A DNA stretch of 64,000 nt from Rhizobium tropici CIAT 899. Lineage in GTDB: Bacteria > Pseudomonadota > Alphaproteobacteria > Rhizobiales > Rhizobiaceae. The number at the start of each line of letters is the position of its first letter. Position 1 is the first letter of the stretch. A model generated the notes under the pieces. The model was not told the DNA's origin. It did no database searches and saw nothing but the letters and a program-made list of their open reading frames with translations. Below, in pieces: positions 35,323 through 44,789 of this stretch. Made by a program: the position numbers and the translations under genes. The stretch spans positions 2,841,001 through 2,905,000 of the forward strand of contig NC_020059.1 of the NCBI RefSeq assembly GCF_000330885.1, read 5' to 3'.

Positions 35323-36507
35323 GTGATATCAACGGCAAGCAACCTCGCCGGTCCGACACGCGATCATCTGGAGTGGCCCTTCTTCGAAGAGCGCCATCAC
35401 CGTTTCGCCGCTGAGGTCGATGCCTTCGCAAGGTCCGGCACCATGGCTTCGATCGATCATGCCGATGTCGATGGCGCATGCCGAAAGCTGGTCAAGGCGC
35501 TGGGCGAAGCCGGGCTGTTGATCGCCGCTACTGGGTCTTCCGACAGCGAACCGCTGATCGATTCCCGCACGGTCTGCCTCGCCCGCGAAACGCTCGCCTG
35601 GCATGACGGCCTGGCCGATTTCGCCTTTGCCATGCAGGGGCTCGGCACCGGCGCTATCGGCCTCTCCGGTTCGCCCGAATTGCGTGTCGCCGTTCTGCCC
35701 AAGGTACGCTCGGGTGACTGGCTCGCCGCCTTCGCGCTATCGGAAAAGGATGCCGGCTCCGATCTGGCCGCCATGAGCTGCGCTGCCCGCCTGAACGGCG
35801 ATCACTATGTGCTCGATGGCGAGAAGACCTGGATTTCCAATGGCGGCATTGCCGACGTCTACACCGTCTTCGCGCGCACCGGCGAGGCACCGGGAACCCG
35901 CGGCATCTCGGCCTTCGTCATCTTTGCCGATGATCCCGGCTTCTCGATTGCCGAACGCATCGAGGTAATCGCGCCGCATCCGCTGGCGACGATCCGCTTC
36001 GACAATTGCCGCATTCCCGCTTCGCGCCGTCTCGGCGCGCCGGGCGAAGGCTTCAAGATCGCCATGCGCACGCTCGATATCTTCCGCGCTTCGGTCGCCG
36101 CCGCCGGCCTCGGCTTTGCCCGCCGCGCGCTCGATGAATCGGTTGCCCATGCGCGCTCACGCCCCATGTTCGGCGCCGCCCTTGCCGACCTTCAGTTGAC
36201 GCAGGCCGCCCTCGGCGATATGGCGACCGGCATCGACGCGGCGGCATTGCTCACCTACCGGGCAGCCTGGCGTCGCGACGTGCAGCGCTTGCCGACGACG
36301 CGCGAGGCGGCCATGGCCAAGATGACGGCGACGGAGACTGCGCAAAGCGTCATCGACCGCGCCGTCCAGCTCTTTGGTGGGCGCGGCGTGAAATCGGGCG
36401 AGATAACGGAAAAACTCTATCGGGAGATCCGCGCGCTTCGCATCTATGAAGGTGCGACCGAAGTTCAGAAACTCATCGTCGCGCGCGAACTTCTGAAGAC
36501 CAATTAA
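35323..36507 (+). CDS. acyl-CoA dehydrogenase
   Basis: The 394-residue FAD flavoenzyme has the N- and mid-domain motif [39 protein letters not shown] (about 144-182) and the C-terminal [35 protein letters not shown], where the YEGA glutamate is the usual catalytic base. The start is GTG 35323, one base after the preceding stop. It would introduce the alpha-beta double bond of an acyl-CoA formed after ring opening. Confidence 0.92.
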   Translation: MISTASNLAGPTRDHLEWPFFEERHHRFAAEVDAFARSGTMASIDHADVDGACRKLVKALGEAGLLIAATGSSDSEPLIDSRTVCLARETLAWHDGLADFAFAMQGLGTGAIGLSGSPELRVAVLPKVRSGDWLAAFALSEKDAGSDLAAMSCAARLNGDHYVLDGEKTWISNGGIADVYTVFARTGEAPGTRGISAFVIFADDPGFSIAERIEVIAPHPLATIRFDNCRIPASRRLGAPGEGFKIAMRTLDIFRASVAAAGLGFARRALDESVAHARSRPMFGAALADLQLTQAALGDMATGIDAAALLTYRAAWRRDVQRLPTTREAAMAKMTATETAQSVIDRAVQLFGGRGVKSGEITEKLYREIRALRIYEGATEVQKLIVARELLKTN

Positions 36508-36522
36508 TGGGAGATTGAGAGC

Positions 36523-37704
36523 ATGAGCCGCGAGATTTTCGACTGGGCCGACCCGTTCCGGCTGACGGAACAGCTGAGCGACGACGAACGCATGGTGCTG
36601 GATACCGCGCATTCCTATGCACAGGAAAAGCTCGCACCCCGCGTGCTGGAAGCCTTCCGCCACGAAAAGACCGATCCGGCGATCTTCCGCGAAATGGGCG
36701 AGCTTGGCCTTCTCGGACCGACGATTTCTCCGGAATATGGCGGCGCTGGCCTGAGCTACGTCGCCTACGGCCTGATCGCCCGCGAAGTCGAGCGTGTCGA
36801 CAGCGGCTATCGCTCGATGATGAGCGTGCAGTCCTCGCTCGTCATGGTGCCGATCGAAACCTTCGGCGCGGATGCACAGAAGCAAAAGTACCTGCCGAAA
36901 CTGGCGACTGGCGAATGGATCGGCTGCTTCGGCCTCACCGAACCGAACCATGGCTCCGATCCCGGCTCAATGGTGACACGCGCAAAGAAGGTCGATGGCG
37001 GCTACAGCCTGACCGGCGCCAAGACCTGGATCTCCAACGCGCCGATCGCCGATGTCTTCGTCGTCTGGGCAAAGACCGAGGATGGCCTCATCCGCGGCTT
37101 CATCCTCGAAAAGGGCTGGAAGGGCCTGTCCGCACCCGCCATCCACGGCAAGGTGGGCCTGCGCGCCTCCGTCACCGGCGAAGTTGTTATGGACAATGTC
37201 TTCGTGCCCGAAGAAAACCTGATGCCGAACGTATCCGGCCTCAAGGGTCCCTTCACCTGCCTCAACTCCGCGCGTTTCGGCATTGCCTGGGGTGCGCTCG
37301 GTGCTGCCGAGGATTGCTATGCTAAGGCACGCCAATATGTGCTCGACCGCAAGCAGTTCGGCCGCCCCCTTGCCGCCAACCAGCTGATCCAGAAGAAGCT
37401 TGCCGACATGGTGACGGAGATCACGCTCGGCCTGCAGGGCTGCCTGCGTCTCGGCCGCATGAAGGAAGAAGGCCATCCGCCGGTCGAGCTCACCTCCATC
37501 CTCAAGCGCAATAGCTGCGGCAAGGCGCTGGATATCGCCCGCGCCGCCCGCGACATGCTGGGGGGTAACGGCATCTCGGATGAGTTCGGCATCGCGCGCC
37601 ATCTCGTCAACCTCGAAGTGGTCAACACCTATGAGGGCACGCACGACATTCACGCCCTCATCCTCGGCCGCGCCATCACCGGCATCGCCGCCTTTTCGAA
37701 CTGA
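36523..37704 (+). CDS. glutaryl-CoA dehydrogenase-type acyl-CoA dehydrogenase
   Basis: The 393-residue protein follows glutaryl-CoA dehydrogenases closely: [27 protein letters not shown] block (about 88-110), [30 protein letters not shown] and the active-site segment [20 protein letters not shown]. These enzymes oxidise and decarboxylate glutaryl-CoA to crotonyl-CoA. The product fits the end of alicyclic-ring breakdown, leading to acetyl-CoA through the bifunctional enzyme at 38538. It sits 15 bases after the other dehydrogenase gene. Confidence 0.92.
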   Translation: MSREIFDWADPFRLTEQLSDDERMVLDTAHSYAQEKLAPRVLEAFRHEKTDPAIFREMGELGLLGPTISPEYGGAGLSYVAYGLIAREVERVDSGYRSMMSVQSSLVMVPIETFGADAQKQKYLPKLATGEWIGCFGLTEPNHGSDPGSMVTRAKKVDGGYSLTGAKTWISNAPIADVFVVWAKTEDGLIRGFILEKGWKGLSAPAIHGKVGLRASVTGEVVMDNVFVPEENLMPNVSGLKGPFTCLNSARFGIAWGALGAAEDCYAKARQYVLDRKQFGRPLAANQLIQKKLADMVTEITLGLQGCLRLGRMKEEGHPPVELTSILKRNSCGKALDIARAARDMLGGNGISDEFGIARHLVNLEVVNTYEGTHDIHALILGRAITGIAAFSN

Positions 37705-37711
37705 GGCGGCC

Positions 37712-38143
37712 GTGGCGTTTAGAACCACCAGACCCCTGCGCTTCGGAGATTGCGATCCTTCGGGGATCGCCTATTTCCCGTCCTATCTGAACATCCTCGT
37801 CGGGGTGCTGGAGGACTATTTTTCCTCGATCGGTTTTTCCTGGCGAAAGCTGATCGACGACCGGCGCATCGGTGTCCCCACCGTGCGGCTCGACCTGACC
37901 TTCATCAAGCCGGGCCTGCAAGGCGACAATCTCGAATTCCTGCTGGCGGTGCGCGGCGTCGGCCGCTCCTCGCTCGATCTGGAACATCAGGTCTCCGCGA
38001 ACGGCCAAGTGCTGTGGACGGCCAAGCACCGCGTCGTCGCCACCTCGCTTGATACTCATAAATCCCTTGAATGGCCGGATGATATCCGCGCCGCGCTGAC
38101 CTCTCATCTGGAGACGACCGATGCACACCATCCTGCAACCTGA
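37712..38143 (+). CDS. 4-hydroxybenzoyl-CoA-type thioesterase
   Basis: The 143-residue hot-dog-fold protein has the signature LRFGDCDPSGIAYFPSYLNI with the likely catalytic Asp15. GTG 37712 is the start nearest the family N-terminus and lies 7 bases after the preceding stop. Thioesterases in aryl-CoA operons release CoA from dead-end or stalled intermediates. The gene overlaps the following RidA-like gene by 23 bases. Confidence 0.88.
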   Translation: MAFRTTRPLRFGDCDPSGIAYFPSYLNILVGVLEDYFSSIGFSWRKLIDDRRIGVPTVRLDLTFIKPGLQGDNLEFLLAVRGVGRSSLDLEHQVSANGQVLWTAKHRVVATSLDTHKSLEWPDDIRAALTSHLETTDAHHPAT

Positions 38144-38516
38144 GGGCTGGGCCAAGCCGATCGGCTATGCCAATGGCATGGCGGCGACGGGCCGCATGGT
38201 GTTCGTCGGCGGCCAGGTCGGTTGGAATGCCGCCTGCGAATTCGAAAGCGACGACTTCGTCGAGCAGGTGCGCCAGACGCTGAAGAATGTCGTCGCCATC
38301 CTTGCCGAGGGTGGCGCCGAGCCGAAGCATATCACGTCAATGACATGGTATTTCACCGACAAGCAGGAATATCTCGGCAATCTGAAGGGTCTCGGCCAGG
38401 CTTACCGCGAGATCATCGGCCGCCACTTCCCGGCCATGGCTGCGGTGCAGGTCGTCGCCCTCGTCGAGGATCGCGCCAAGATCGAGATCCAGGCGACAGC
38501 CGTCATTCCGGAATAA
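38121..38516 (+). CDS. RidA (YjgF/YER057c/UK114) family protein
   Basis: The 131-residue protein has the RidA fold marks VFVGGQVGWNAACEFESDDFVEQVRQTLKNVVAIL and C-terminal KIEIQATAVIPE. RidA proteins hydrolyse enamines and imines, which would suit removal of the amino group of the cyclic enamine made from 2-aminobenzoyl-CoA. However, the canonical active-site Arg of the RidA type before the LP-x-D turn is not visible (VVALVED, 111-117). It may belong to a divergent Rid subfamily with other or no deaminase activity. A Rid-family gene is also reported in the A. evansii cluster. Confidence 0.88.
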   Translation: MHTILQPEGWAKPIGYANGMAATGRMVFVGGQVGWNAACEFESDDFVEQVRQTLKNVVAILAEGGAEPKHITSMTWYFTDKQEYLGNLKGLGQAYREIIGRHFPAMAAVQVVALVEDRAKIEIQATAVIPE

Positions 38517-38537
38517 TATCGCACGGAGTAGCAGCTC

Positions 38538-40505
38538 ATGTCGGCATTGCGCTTTTCGGACACTATTTCGGCTGCATTGGCCGACGGAATTCTCGTCGTC
38601 ACCATAGACAACGCCCCCGTCAACGCTATTTCCGCCGATGTGAGGAGCGGTCTGATGGCCGCGCTCGAGCACGCCGAGAAAGAGGGTGCAGTCGCCGGCA
38701 TCGTACTGACCGGAGCGGGCAACAATTTCATCGGCGGCGCCGACATCAAGGAATTCGGCAAGCCGCTGGTCCCGCCGCATCTACCTGATGTCATCTCCCG
38801 CATCGAATCCTCTCCGAAACCCGTTGTCGCAGCAATCAATGGCGCAGCGCTTGGCGGGGGTCTGGAAGTGGCGCTCGCCTGCCATCGTCGCCTTGCCGCG
38901 CCGACCGCGAAGCTCGGCCTGCCGGAAGTTAAACTCGGCATCGTACCCGGCGCCGGCGGCACGCAGCGCCTGCCGCGTCTGACAGGCATCGCCGCCGCCA
39001 TCGATATGATCGCCAATGGCCGCATCGTATCGGCTGCCGAAGCGTTGAAGCTCGGCATCGTCGATGGCGTGACCAAGGGCGAACTGATCGCCGAAGCTAT
39101 CGCCGACGCCAAGATGACCAACGCCGTATCGTTGCGCCGCACGGGATCGCTGACAGTTCCTCCGGAAGCGACAGATGCGATCGACAAGGCGGCATCGGAC
39201 GCATCGCGCAAGGCACGCGGCCAACGTGCACCTTCCGAGGCCGTCCGGCTTGTGCGCCTGGCGGCGACCGTCTCTTTGTCAGAAGGACTGGCCGAGGAAC
39301 GCCGCACATTTATTGCCCTCCGCGACAGCGAAGAGGCCGCAGCCCTTCGCCATGTCTTCTTCGCGGAACGAGCCGCGGGCAAGGTCGAGGGGCTGGAGAC
39401 CGTAGCTCCGCGCAAGATCGAAACCATCGGCATCGTCGGCACCGGCCTGATGGGATCTGGCATTGCCGTCTCAGCCCTCAATGGCGGCTACCGGGTCATC
39501 GGCGTCGAGCAAAGTGCCGAGGTCGCGGAAAAGGGACGCGAGCGCATCACCGCCCTCCTGGACAAGGCCGTGCAGTCCGGCCGCCTCGATGCAGCGGGGC
39601 GGGAAGATCGCTTGGGCCGGCTGACCGTCACCGCCGACATGCAGCAGCTGGTGCAGGCCGATCTCATCATCGAAGCTGTCTTCGACGATCTCACCGTCAA
39701 GACCGAGCTGTTCCAGTGCCTCGATTCGATCGTTCGCGCCGAGGCGATTCTTGCCACCAATACGAGCTATCTCGACCCCGACGTGGTCGCTGCCGCAACA
39801 CAACGGCCAGAGCGTGTCGTCGGGCTGCACTTCTTCTCGCCCGCCAATATCATGCGGCTCCTGGAGGTGGTGAATTGCAAGCAGACGGCGCCGGATGTGC
39901 TGGCGACAGCCATTGCCCTGGCAAAACGGCTCGGCAAACTGCCCATCGTCTCCGGCGTCACCGAAGGCTTCATCGGCAACCGCATCTTTTCCGCCTATCG
40001 CCGCGAAGCGGAATACATGGTCGAGGATGGCGCTTCGCCGCAGGAAATCGACGCAGCACTGGAGGCCTACGGCTTTCCGATGGGGCCTTTTGCCGTGTTC
40101 GACATGGCGGGTCTGGAAATCGCCTGGGCGCGCCGCAAGCGGCAGGCGGCGACACGCGATCCGGCGGAACGCTACGTCGTCATCGCCGACCGGCTCTGCG
40201 AAGCCGGCCGTTTCGGCCAGAAGACGGGCCGCGGCTGGTATGCCTATCCCGACGGCAAACGGACAGATGATCCCGAGGTAACGGCCATGATCGAAGCCGC
40301 GCGCGCCGAAAAAGCCATTGTGCCGAAAAGCTTCACCCCAGAAGAGATCGTCAGCCGCCTGCTGAAAGCCATGGTTGACGAAGGCGAGGCATTGCTTTCG
40401 GAAGGCATTGCCGCGCGAGCCAGCGATATCGATCTTGTGATGATCAATGGCTATGGCTTTCCTGCCAGCAAGGGCGGCCCGATGTTTGCGGCCGGCCGTC
40501 GCTGA
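38538..40505 (+). CDS. bifunctional enoyl-CoA hydratase / 3-hydroxyacyl-CoA dehydrogenase (FadB/FadJ-like)
   Basis: The 655-residue protein has an N-terminal crotonase domain with both glutamates (GGGLEVALAC and GLPEVKLGIVPGAGGTQRLPRL), the NAD-binding motif IGIVGTGLMGSGIAVSALNGGY near 296, the dehydrogenase histidine in VGLHFFSPANIMRLLEVV, and a C-terminal helical domain. It hydrates and oxidises enoyl-CoA in beta-oxidation of the opened ring and of crotonyl-CoA. It is the last gene of the operon that begins at 31361. No thiolase gene follows, so thiolysis must be supplied from elsewhere. Confidence 0.93.
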   Translation: MSALRFSDTISAALADGILVVTIDNAPVNAISADVRSGLMAALEHAEKEGAVAGIVLTGAGNNFIGGADIKEFGKPLVPPHLPDVISRIESSPKPVVAAINGAALGGGLEVALACHRRLAAPTAKLGLPEVKLGIVPGAGGTQRLPRLTGIAAAIDMIANGRIVSAAEALKLGIVDGVTKGELIAEAIADAKMTNAVSLRRTGSLTVPPEATDAIDKAASDASRKARGQRAPSEAVRLVRLAATVSLSEGLAEERRTFIALRDSEEAAALRHVFFAERAAGKVEGLETVAPRKIETIGIVGTGLMGSGIAVSALNGGYRVIGVEQSAEVAEKGRERITALLDKAVQSGRLDAAGREDRLGRLTVTADMQQLVQADLIIEAVFDDLTVKTELFQCLDSIVRAEAILATNTSYLDPDVVAAATQRPERVVGLHFFSPANIMRLLEVVNCKQTAPDVLATAIALAKRLGKLPIVSGVTEGFIGNRIFSAYRREAEYMVEDGASPQEIDAALEAYGFPMGPFAVFDMAGLEIAWARRKRQAATRDPAERYVVIADRLCEAGRFGQKTGRGWYAYPDGKRTDDPEVTAMIEAARAEKAIVPKSFTPEEIVSRLLKAMVDEGEALLSEGIAARASDIDLVMINGYGFPASKGGPMFAAGRR

Positions 40506-40525
40506 AAGCAGTCACCGCAGACGGG

Positions 40526-41737
40526 TCAGGCCGCCGAAGAGAGCAGCGTGAACAATTCCTGCGGCCGGTTGACGCCACGCAGCGCATAGCGGCCGACGGA
40601 AACGAGATCGTTGCTCTGCTGGCCTGACAGCGCCTCGACGAAATTCGACGACATCAGGACGTTGCGGTCGGCCGACCGGCACATGGAAGCGATGCGGCTG
40701 ACCTCGTTGACGGCCGGCCCGATGACCGTGAAATCCAGCCGGTCCATGCTGCCGATATTGCCATAGAAGACATCACCGATATGCAGGCCGAGATAGACCT
40801 CGGTGACGGGCCGGCCTTCGATCTGCCGCTGCGAGTTGAGGTCGCGCAACCGCTGGCGCAGCAGCGATTCCGCCATCAGGGCGGCAGCGCAGGCATCGGC
40901 GGAATTACGAGCCTTGAAGATGGCCAGCGTGCCATCGCCGATCAGCTTCAGCACGTTGCCGCCCGCCTCATGGATCGAGGAGATGACCGCGTCGGCATAA
41001 GCATTCAGCATGGGGATGATTTCATCCGGCTCGGCCGTATCCGAGATACGGGTGTAGTTGGCGAGATCGGAAAACCAGAGGGCGGCCGAAATCCGCTCCG
41101 TCTTGCCACGGGTGATCTTGCCCTCGAGCACGTGCCGGGCCGCGTCCTCACCGAGATAGACCTCGGCAATGGTGCGGGCGATGCGACTCATGCCGGTACA
41201 TTTGATCGCCAAAGCCAGCGCGGGCGTCAGCTTGCGCAGCACGCGCAGATCTTCCTCCGGAAAACCGACCTCATGCGCGGTGGCAAAGTTGGAATAGAAG
41301 CAGTCCATCTCGCCGATCGTGCCGCCCTCTTCGAAACGGTGGATCATGGCGATGTAGTCGGTGTGACCGTCGGCCAGTAGCGTATCGAGCCCGTAGAAAT
41401 CGGTTGGTTCGCCGAAGCCGATGCGCCGGCGCACCTCGTCTCCGCCCGTCGTCAGCATGTGATAGAAGGCGGAACGCTGCCAGTTTTCAGAGGCGATCCC
41501 CTGCTGCGTCGGGCCATATTCGAACTCGCGCTCGATGATCTGATTGCCGTCCCAGCGGAAGGCGCGCCCTTCATAGACCGGATGCAGCGTATCCATCAGC
41601 GCCATGGCCCGATCGATGTTGAGACCATGCTGACGGCACTGCTCGCAGAAGCCGGAGAGGATATCGACTTCCGTCATTCCCTTGAGGCCTGCCTGCATGA
41701 GCCAGCTGGCAATTTCGCCAATGTCCTTCGCGTCCAT
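40526..41737 (-). CDS. adenylate/guanylate cyclase (class III catalytic domain)
   Basis: The 403-residue soluble protein starts at ATG 41737; the frame upstream to 42031 has low-complexity, non-coding character. The N-terminal half (1-200, including SGFCEQCRQHGLNIDRAM and a PAS/GAF-like stretch) is of the type seen in many rhizobial cyclases. The C-terminal class III domain (about 210-390) has metal-binding Asp in LWFSDLANYTRIS and KLIGDGTLAIF, and TVIGPAVNEVSRIASMC. No membrane helix is seen. It is convergent with the anthranilate operon. Confidence 0.92.
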   Translation of the reverse strand: MDAKDIGEIASWLMQAGLKGMTEVDILSGFCEQCRQHGLNIDRAMALMDTLHPVYEGRAFRWDGNQIIEREFEYGPTQQGIASENWQRSAFYHMLTTGGDEVRRRIGFGEPTDFYGLDTLLADGHTDYIAMIHRFEEGGTIGEMDCFYSNFATAHEVGFPEEDLRVLRKLTPALALAIKCTGMSRIARTIAEVYLGEDAARHVLEGKITRGKTERISAALWFSDLANYTRISDTAEPDEIIPMLNAYADAVISSIHEAGGNVLKLIGDGTLAIFKARNSADACAAALMAESLLRQRLRDLNSQRQIEGRPVTEVYLGLHIGDVFYGNIGSMDRLDFTVIGPAVNEVSRIASMCRSADRNVLMSSNFVEALSGQQSNDLVSVGRYALRGVNRPQELFTLLSSAA

Positions 41738-41892
41738 GGATATCTCCCGACCCTCTGAAGGAATCGCTTTAGTACGAAACTCCAAGGCTTGGAATGCTGT
41801 ACAACGCAAAATAGCCCTGATGCACGCAACAGATCGCCGCTTCTGTGGCACAGAAGCGGCGATTTGACACGTCCGAGAGATGATCGCGGGCC

Positions 41893-42795
41893 TCAAGCTT
41901 TTGCGTGCGGCTTCAGCAGATCTTCCAGACCAATCCGCCGGAAGAGCTCTGCGCGAACCCGATCGGCAACACCGTTGACGATATCGGCGCCATCCTCTGA
42001 AGGATCTATATGGGTACGGAACGGCCGCCAACCAAATGGCATATCAACCACATCGACGATCGCGACGGCTACCGATGCAGCATCGGCGTCGGCCGGCTCC
42101 AGCGAGGCCAGCCCCTTCAGCGCCCGGTCGGGAACGCCGGCATAGGGGCCATTGTCATACTCGGCGGCACGAGCCTTGTCGGCCGGCGAACCGGAATGAG
42201 CGAAGTGATTGGTGCCCTTCGTGAAGGCGCCCGGCACGATGATGGCAGTCTCGATGCCCCAGCGGGTCAGCTCCGAAGCGTAGGAAACGGCGAGCGAGTC
42301 CATGGCTGCCTTGGCTGCGAAATATGGCGAGAGATAAGGCGGCGTGCCGCCGCGCGTGCTGGACGAGGAGACCCAGACGACCAGACCCTTTCCTTCCTTG
42401 CGCATGTAGGGCAGCACGGCGCGATTGACGCGCTGGGTGCTGAGCACGTTGATGTCGTAGAGTTCGGCGAACTGTTCGGGCGTGAAGGCTTCTGCCGGGC
42501 CGAAGGACATGTGCCCGGCATTGTGGATGATGGTATCGATGCAGCCTTGCTCGGCGATGACGGCGGCAATACCGGCTTCGACGGACGCGTCCGCAGCGAC
42601 ATCGAGTTCGACGGTCCTGAGATCGACGCCATTCTCCCTGGCGAAAGCCGCCGCTGCCTCGACCTGCGCCGCATTACGCCCCTTGGTTTCGCGGATGCCG
42701 GCATAGACCGTATGGCCTGCCGTGGCGAGCGCGCGTGCCGTCAGAGCCCCGAAACCGCTCGATGCGCCAGTGATTACGATGACTTGCTTGCTCAT
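41893..42795 (-). CDS. short-chain dehydrogenase/reductase
   Basis: The 300-residue SDR has TGASSGFG (9-16), HNAGH, and a catalytic YLSPYFAAKAAMD segment. Its C-terminal extension (GVADRVRAELFRRIGLEDLL) is common to SDRs of about 300 residues acting on small ketones. It is followed upstream by another SDR on the same strand (82-base gap), probably as an operon facing away from a LysR gene. Substrate unknown. Confidence 0.9.
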   Translation of the reverse strand: MSKQVIVITGASSGFGALTARALATAGHTVYAGIRETKGRNAAQVEAAAAFARENGVDLRTVELDVAADASVEAGIAAVIAEQGCIDTIIHNAGHMSFGPAEAFTPEQFAELYDINVLSTQRVNRAVLPYMRKEGKGLVVWVSSSSTRGGTPPYLSPYFAAKAAMDSLAVSYASELTRWGIETAIIVPGAFTKGTNHFAHSGSPADKARAAEYDNGPYAGVPDRALKGLASLEPADADAASVAVAIVDVVDMPFGWRPFRTHIDPSEDGADIVNGVADRVRAELFRRIGLEDLLKPHAKA

Positions 42796-42877
42796 GATCT
42801 TGTTCCTTCAGAGGATTGGCTGTTGTTGCCGATGAATTGGAGGGCGGGCGGCAGGCATGGCCAGCCGCCAAGTTGGC

Positions 42878-43618
42878 TCAGATCATGCCGCCATTGGCGC
42901 GTAGCGTCTGGCCGTTGATCCAGCCGCCGTCCGGGCCTACGAGGAAGGAGACGGCGGCGGCGATATCCTGCGGCGTGCCCAGGCGCTCCAGCGGGTTCAT
43001 CTTGGCCATGCGGTCGATGAGCTCGTCGCTCTTGCCGTTCAGGAAGAGATCGGTGGCCGTCGGACCGGGTGCGACTGCATTGACCGTTATGGAGCGGCCG
43101 CGCAGTTCCTTCGCCATGATGCCGGTCATGAGCTCGACCGCCGCCTTCGTTGCGGCATAGACGCCGTAGGTTTCGAGCTTCAGGCCGACGATGCTGGTCG
43201 AGAAGTTGACGATACGCCCGCCGTCACGCAGACGCTTGCCGGCTTCGCGCAGCGTATTGAACGTACCCTTGAGGTTGATGGCGATATGGCGGTCGAAATG
43301 CGCGTCGTCGGCATCGGCGATCTTGGCAAGCTGCATGATGCCGGCATTGTTGACGAGGACGTCGACGCCGCCAAAGGCTGCTTCGGCCGCATCGAACATG
43401 CGGCGCACTGCTTCGGCATCAGAAACATCGGCCTTCGCGGTCAGGGCCTTGCCGCCCTTTTCCTCGATCTTGCGGGCGAGTTCCTCGGCGGCGGCTTCGC
43501 TGCCGGAATAGTTGATGACGACTGTGAAGCCGTCTTCGGCCAGACGCTCGGCAATCGCTGCGCCAATGCCGCGGGATGCACCGGTGACAATCGCTACCTT
43601 GTTGGAATTGCTGCTCAT
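42878..43618 (-). CDS. short-chain dehydrogenase (3-oxoacyl-ACP-reductase-like)
   Basis: The 246-residue SDR has TGASRGIGAAIAERLAE, NNAGIMQ, catalytic Tyr and Lys in YGVYAATKAAVE, and the C-terminal PDGGWINGQTLRANGGMI. The ATG at 43618 was preferred over 43627 because GAGGAAA lies directly before it. It is divergent from a LysR gene, a common arrangement in rhizobial stress-responsive reductase pairs. Confidence 0.9.
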   Translation of the reverse strand: MSSNSNKVAIVTGASRGIGAAIAERLAEDGFTVVINYSGSEAAAEELARKIEEKGGKALTAKADVSDAEAVRRMFDAAEAAFGGVDVLVNNAGIMQLAKIADADDAHFDRHIAINLKGTFNTLREAGKRLRDGGRIVNFSTSIVGLKLETYGVYAATKAAVELMTGIMAKELRGRSITVNAVAPGPTATDLFLNGKSDELIDRMAKMNPLERLGTPQDIAAAVSFLVGPDGGWINGQTLRANGGMI

Positions 43619-43687
43619 TTTCCTCATCCTTCGCTGGATTGCGCCGCAGCGCGTTTCGATGAGGAGAAGATGCCCCTTTCCTTAAGG

Positions 43688-43721
43688 CGGATAATCAGCC
43701 ATAAATCGGCATCACTATCCG
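43688..43721. promoter_or_regulatory. candidate LysR operator dyad
   Basis: CGGATA (43688-43693) and TATCCG (43716-43721) are inverted repeats with an inner GCC/GGC pair, in the divergent promoter between the SDR and LysR genes. Binding by that LysR protein is inferred. Confidence 0.45.
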
Positions 43722-43740
43722 AAATTGGCGAACAAATAAT

Positions 43741-44652
43741 ATGGACCGGTTCGATGCCATGCGCGTGTTCTGTCGAGTCGTGGAGCGGCGCAGTTTCACG
43801 CTGGCGGCCGAGGACACCGGCCTACCCCGCTCGACGGTGACGGATGCCATCAAGCAGCTCGAGTCTCGGCTCGCCATACGCCTGCTGCAGCGAACGACGC
43901 GGCATGTCAGCCCGACGCTCGACGGCGAGGCCTATTACCAGCGCTGCCTGCGCATCCTTTCGGATATCGAGGACGCCGAAGGCGCCTTTGCCGGCGCAAA
44001 GCCGAAGGGTGTGCTGCGCGTCGACGTGCATGGAACGCTCGCCCGCCACTTCGTGCTGCCGAACCTGCCGTCCTTCCTCGAAACCTATCCCGATATCGAG
44101 CTGCAGATCACCGAGGGTGACCGGTTCGTCGATCTCATCCGCGAGGGGATCGACTGCGTGCTGCGCGTCGGCACGCTGCAGGACAGCGACATGATCGGCC
44201 GCCGCGTCGCGATGCTGGAGGAGGTGACGCTTGCTGCGCCCGCCTATGTCGAACGTTTCGGCATGCCCGCCCATCCGGAGAAGCTCGACGGGCATCGGAT
44301 GATCGGCTTCCGCTCTTCCGCAACGGGCGGATTGCTGCCGCTGGAATTCCAGATCGATGGCACTGTGCGCGAGATTACCCTGCCGGCCACCATCTCCGTC
44401 AATGCGGCTGAGAGCTATTTCACGGCGGCCAAGCTCGGTCTTGGCCTGATCCAGGTCCCGCGCTACCACGCAGAGGAAGCCCTGCGATCGGGCGAGCTGC
44501 TGCATGTCCTTGAGGACTGTCCACCGACTCGAACGCCCGTCTCGATGCTCTATCCGCGCAGCCGCCAGCTTTCGCCGCGGGTCCGCGTCTTCATAGATTG
44601 GCTTGTGAAGGTTTTTGCCGGACAGAACGTGGCTGAAAGCCCGGTCGGATGA
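43741..44652 (+). CDS. LysR family transcriptional regulator
   Basis: The 303-residue protein has an N-terminal HTH (FTLAAEDTGLPRSTVTDAIKQLESRL) and a substrate domain (about 90-295) of the same CrgA/DmlR subgroup as the LysR at 3169. It is divergent from two SDR genes, with an inverted repeat between. The likely role is control of those reductases. Confidence 0.92.
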   Translation: MDRFDAMRVFCRVVERRSFTLAAEDTGLPRSTVTDAIKQLESRLAIRLLQRTTRHVSPTLDGEAYYQRCLRILSDIEDAEGAFAGAKPKGVLRVDVHGTLARHFVLPNLPSFLETYPDIELQITEGDRFVDLIREGIDCVLRVGTLQDSDMIGRRVAMLEEVTLAAPAYVERFGMPAHPEKLDGHRMIGFRSSATGGLLPLEFQIDGTVREITLPATISVNAAESYFTAAKLGLGLIQVPRYHAEEALRSGELLHVLEDCPPTRTPVSMLYPRSRQLSPRVRVFIDWLVKVFAGQNVAESPVG

Positions 44653-44789
44653 ATATTCCGCGAAAGCGATCAAATAAATGAAATCGGCTCTTTGAATGCG
44701 CGACCGGCACGCCTACGTCGTAATGCATTATCCCGCGGGCGCTGTCGTTTCGACGTCATGACAGCCTGGCGATTTTCGAGAGAGAGCCG

